DNA from: Agrocybe praecox
Lineage: Eukaryota; Basidiomycota; Agaricomycetes; Agaricales; Agrocybaceae
Length of the DNA stretch: 64,000 bases
Reading direction: 5' to 3'
Assembly (NCBI GenBank): GCA_964017145.1
Contig: OZ024841.1
Location: 620,001 to 684,000 of the forward strand
Shown here: piece after piece, positions 62,018-64,000 of the stretch
How the letters are laid out: every line of letters begins with the position of its first letter
Numbering within the stretch: position 1 is the first letter of the stretch
Program-made: the position numbers and the translations under genes
Notes under the pieces: generated by a model
Seen by the model: the letters and a program-made list of their open reading frames with translations, nothing else
What the model was told of the DNA's origin: nothing
The model's database searches: none

Positions 62018-64000
62018 ATGTCGTCACACGCAGCTGTCAGCTTTTTTTCTGGGGCAAAACATATTAATATACATGGTGGTAATTTCGGATCTGACGGTAC
62101 AAATAGTACGTCAGACACAATACTCCTTTCATTGCCGTAAAATCGTTGACAATGAGCCTGAAATTCTTATAGATGGATATGACCGGCTTTTACAAGCCAC
62201 GGCGCCAAACGCACTCCACAACTCTGGACATATCCCGGACCCACAAAGGTGCCACCCTGGGACCCGCGTCGCCGCAATAAATGCAATCATAAACTGGATG
62301 GAGGGAAAGGACGAACAAACCAACGAGAAAGGCATATGCTGGCTTACGGGCGCGGCCGGCGCTGGTAAAACGGCTATTGGACGAAGCATTTGCGAGCGCT
62401 GCGAGGAAGAAGGCAAACCGCTCGCCAGTTTCTTTTTTTATTCTGGAGACACCACACGAGACCGCTCAGAGGCACTCGTTCCAACCCTTTGTTCGCAACT
62501 ATATGACAAGATTCCAGGAATACAGAAGTGCGTGAACAACGCCATGAAGAAGGATTCACATATTCTCCACACATCGCTCAAAGTCAAGTTCAAAGCGCTT
62601 ATTATCGCGCCGCTCCTCGAGCTCCATCAAAATGCACCCTATACAGCTCCATTGATTGTGATAGATGGACTGGATGAATGTCTAGACAAATCTAGTCAAC
62701 GGGAAATCCTGGATACCCTGCTCAATATCCTACAAATAGCTCCTGTTTCCATACGTTTCCTCATCTTGAGCCGTCCAGAAATTCAAATCTCCAATTTCTT
62801 CAACACTTCAAACTCAACTGCACATACCTTCAAGATCTTTCTATCTGACGAGTATTCTCCAAACGGGGACATTGAACTCTTCTTACGCGATCGTTTCAGG
62901 GTTATCCGTGACCTCCCAATCTTTGAACACTTTGGGATTTCGGGACCTTGGCCGACCGAAGAGCAGATTAGAACATTGGTTCAAAAATCATCTGGGCAGT
63001 TCATATTTGCTGCTACGGTGGTAAAATACGTTGAATCTCCGGAGTACTTGCCTCATGAGCGACTGGAAGCTGTCCTCAATGTTCAACCTTCGCGCGGAGA
63101 CTCACCATTTGCTGGACTCGATGCGCTTTACAGACATCTTGTCATGACAACCAAGAATCCGTCCGAAACCATCGATATATTGGCTGTCCCAGCCATATAT
63201 ACCTATGTAACAACCACGGGGATAGAGAGTATTCTACAACTGCAACCTGGTGTGGCGCGACTTGTTCTCTCAAATCTTGCATCAATTGTCAACGTTCGTG
63301 ACAGTAATTCTGTCACCTTCCTCCACAAGTCATTTGTTGACTTTCTTTTTGATCGTTACCGATCCGACAACCTCTTTGTAGATAAATTGGAAACACATGG
63401 TCGCAATATTCTTCGCATAATTGAGATATTTGCCGGTGAGATGGCCTCACCTCCCGCTAAATTATCTGACGGAATTACTAAATAAATTTTATATCACCAG
63501 AAAGGCCCAGTCGTCTTGGACTTCGAAAACTTGCTAACGAGTTCACTTTTTTATATGAAAATTCCAGTGCACCTGACATTCTGGAATCACGTTCATGCAT
63601 GGCCATCGTCAATGCATTGATCAAATTTCCTATGCAATCCCTATGTGAAGCCGTCTTCCAAGAAAGTGAAGCAATACATTACAAGGATTACTATTACAAC
63701 AATCCTTTTTTTCCTTGGATTTTTGACCTCATGTTGGACCTTGTAGGTTTTTTGTCTCCCATTCTCTGACATCAAATTAAGTTCCTCTTTATATCCAGAA
63801 ACGTCATCACCCCAAACTCGAGGATGCCTTACACCGCCATCTACGCGTTTTCTGTGAATGTAATCTTTCCTTTCTCAATGCCGCAGATGAACTGTGGAAC
63901 TGGGAGCTTAACTATTATTTCGCCGTTCTCAACCTGGAGTGGAAGGCGCGTATTTATGTGGAACAGTACTTGGACCCGAACATCAGTTGGGGGGATACAC
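62018..64000 (+). CDS. NACHT STAND (NLR-like) protein, C-terminus off the right edge
   Basis: Exon 1 (62018-62105) starts MSSHAAVSFFSGAKHINIHG and ends in GGNFGSDGTN. A 67-bp intron (62106-62172) joins it to exon 2 (62173-63435) at NGYDRLLQATAPNALHNSG. The NACHT core has Walker A GAAGAGKTAIGRS, Walker B LIVIDGLDECL and a sensor-type FLILSRPE. Intron 63436-63501 avoids the TAA at 63483 and joins IIEIFA to ERPSRLGLRKLANEF. Exon 3 ends at 63742 and intron 63743-63798 leads to exon 4, still open at the edge. The ANEF, WNWEL and WKARIYVEQY segments belong to the helical part after the NACHT domain. The short Gly/Asn-rich N-terminus is common before NACHT domains in Agaricomycetes. A C-terminal repeat sensor is expected but not visible. 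Confidence 0.9.

Overview
The window reads as nuclear DNA of a filamentous basidiomycete, most likely an Agaricomycete. The evidence is short spliceosomal introns (about 40-80 bp) in every gene that could be modelled, two NACHT STAND (NLR-like) genes of basidiomycete type, a fungal DUF2235 gene, and large gene-poor tracts full of local duplications. Species cannot be named. Only a small part of the 64 kb is convincingly coding. All duplications were aligned by eye, so their boundaries are approximate.

Layout. At 1-3177 (minus) lies a NACHT-WD40 gene that runs off the left edge. From 3.2 to 28 kb are three diverged copies (A about 3.9-7.3 kb, B about 11.5-14.2 kb, C about 22.9-26.1 kb) of a segment carrying two degenerate minus-strand genes. 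Copies B and C each lead into a near-identical intact 167-aa gene of probable ABM fold (15461-15964 and 26859-27362). Between B and C sits the most striking gene, 18254-22217 (minus). It is a continuous multi-exon model joining a DUF2235 alpha/beta-hydrolase domain, three exon-bounded helical repeats and one seven-bladed WD40 propeller, with no NTPase domain. A five-exon dienelactone hydrolase gene follows at 31076-32171 (minus).

From about 32.9 to 51.8 kb, two diverged copies of a 9-10 kb block stand in tandem, with partial further copies at 8.1-11.5, 29.9-30.3 and 54.9-60.1 kb. The block carries a small secreted His/Pro/Gly-rich protein gene (37744-38393 and 46469-47052). A Lys-rich relative with one in-frame stop (36401-36845) occurs only in the first copy. 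Degenerate Gln/His-rich gene pieces accompany the block. An AT-rich, CpG-poor island (about 53.4-54.8 kb) and a 1741-bp DNA transposon with terminal inverted repeats and a 4-bp target duplication (56628-58368) interrupt the right part. The two paralogous blocks preserve the empty site of the transposon.

At 62018-64000 (plus) a second NACHT gene runs off the right edge.

How the genes fit together: three repeat-sensor or effector type proteins (two NACHT STAND proteins and a hydrolase-WD40 fusion) lie amid rapidly duplicating, decaying, lineage-specific genes and small secreted proteins. This is the pattern expected of an accessory locus for non-self recognition or environmental interaction. 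That functional reading is inference; the domains, splice models and duplications are read from the sequence.
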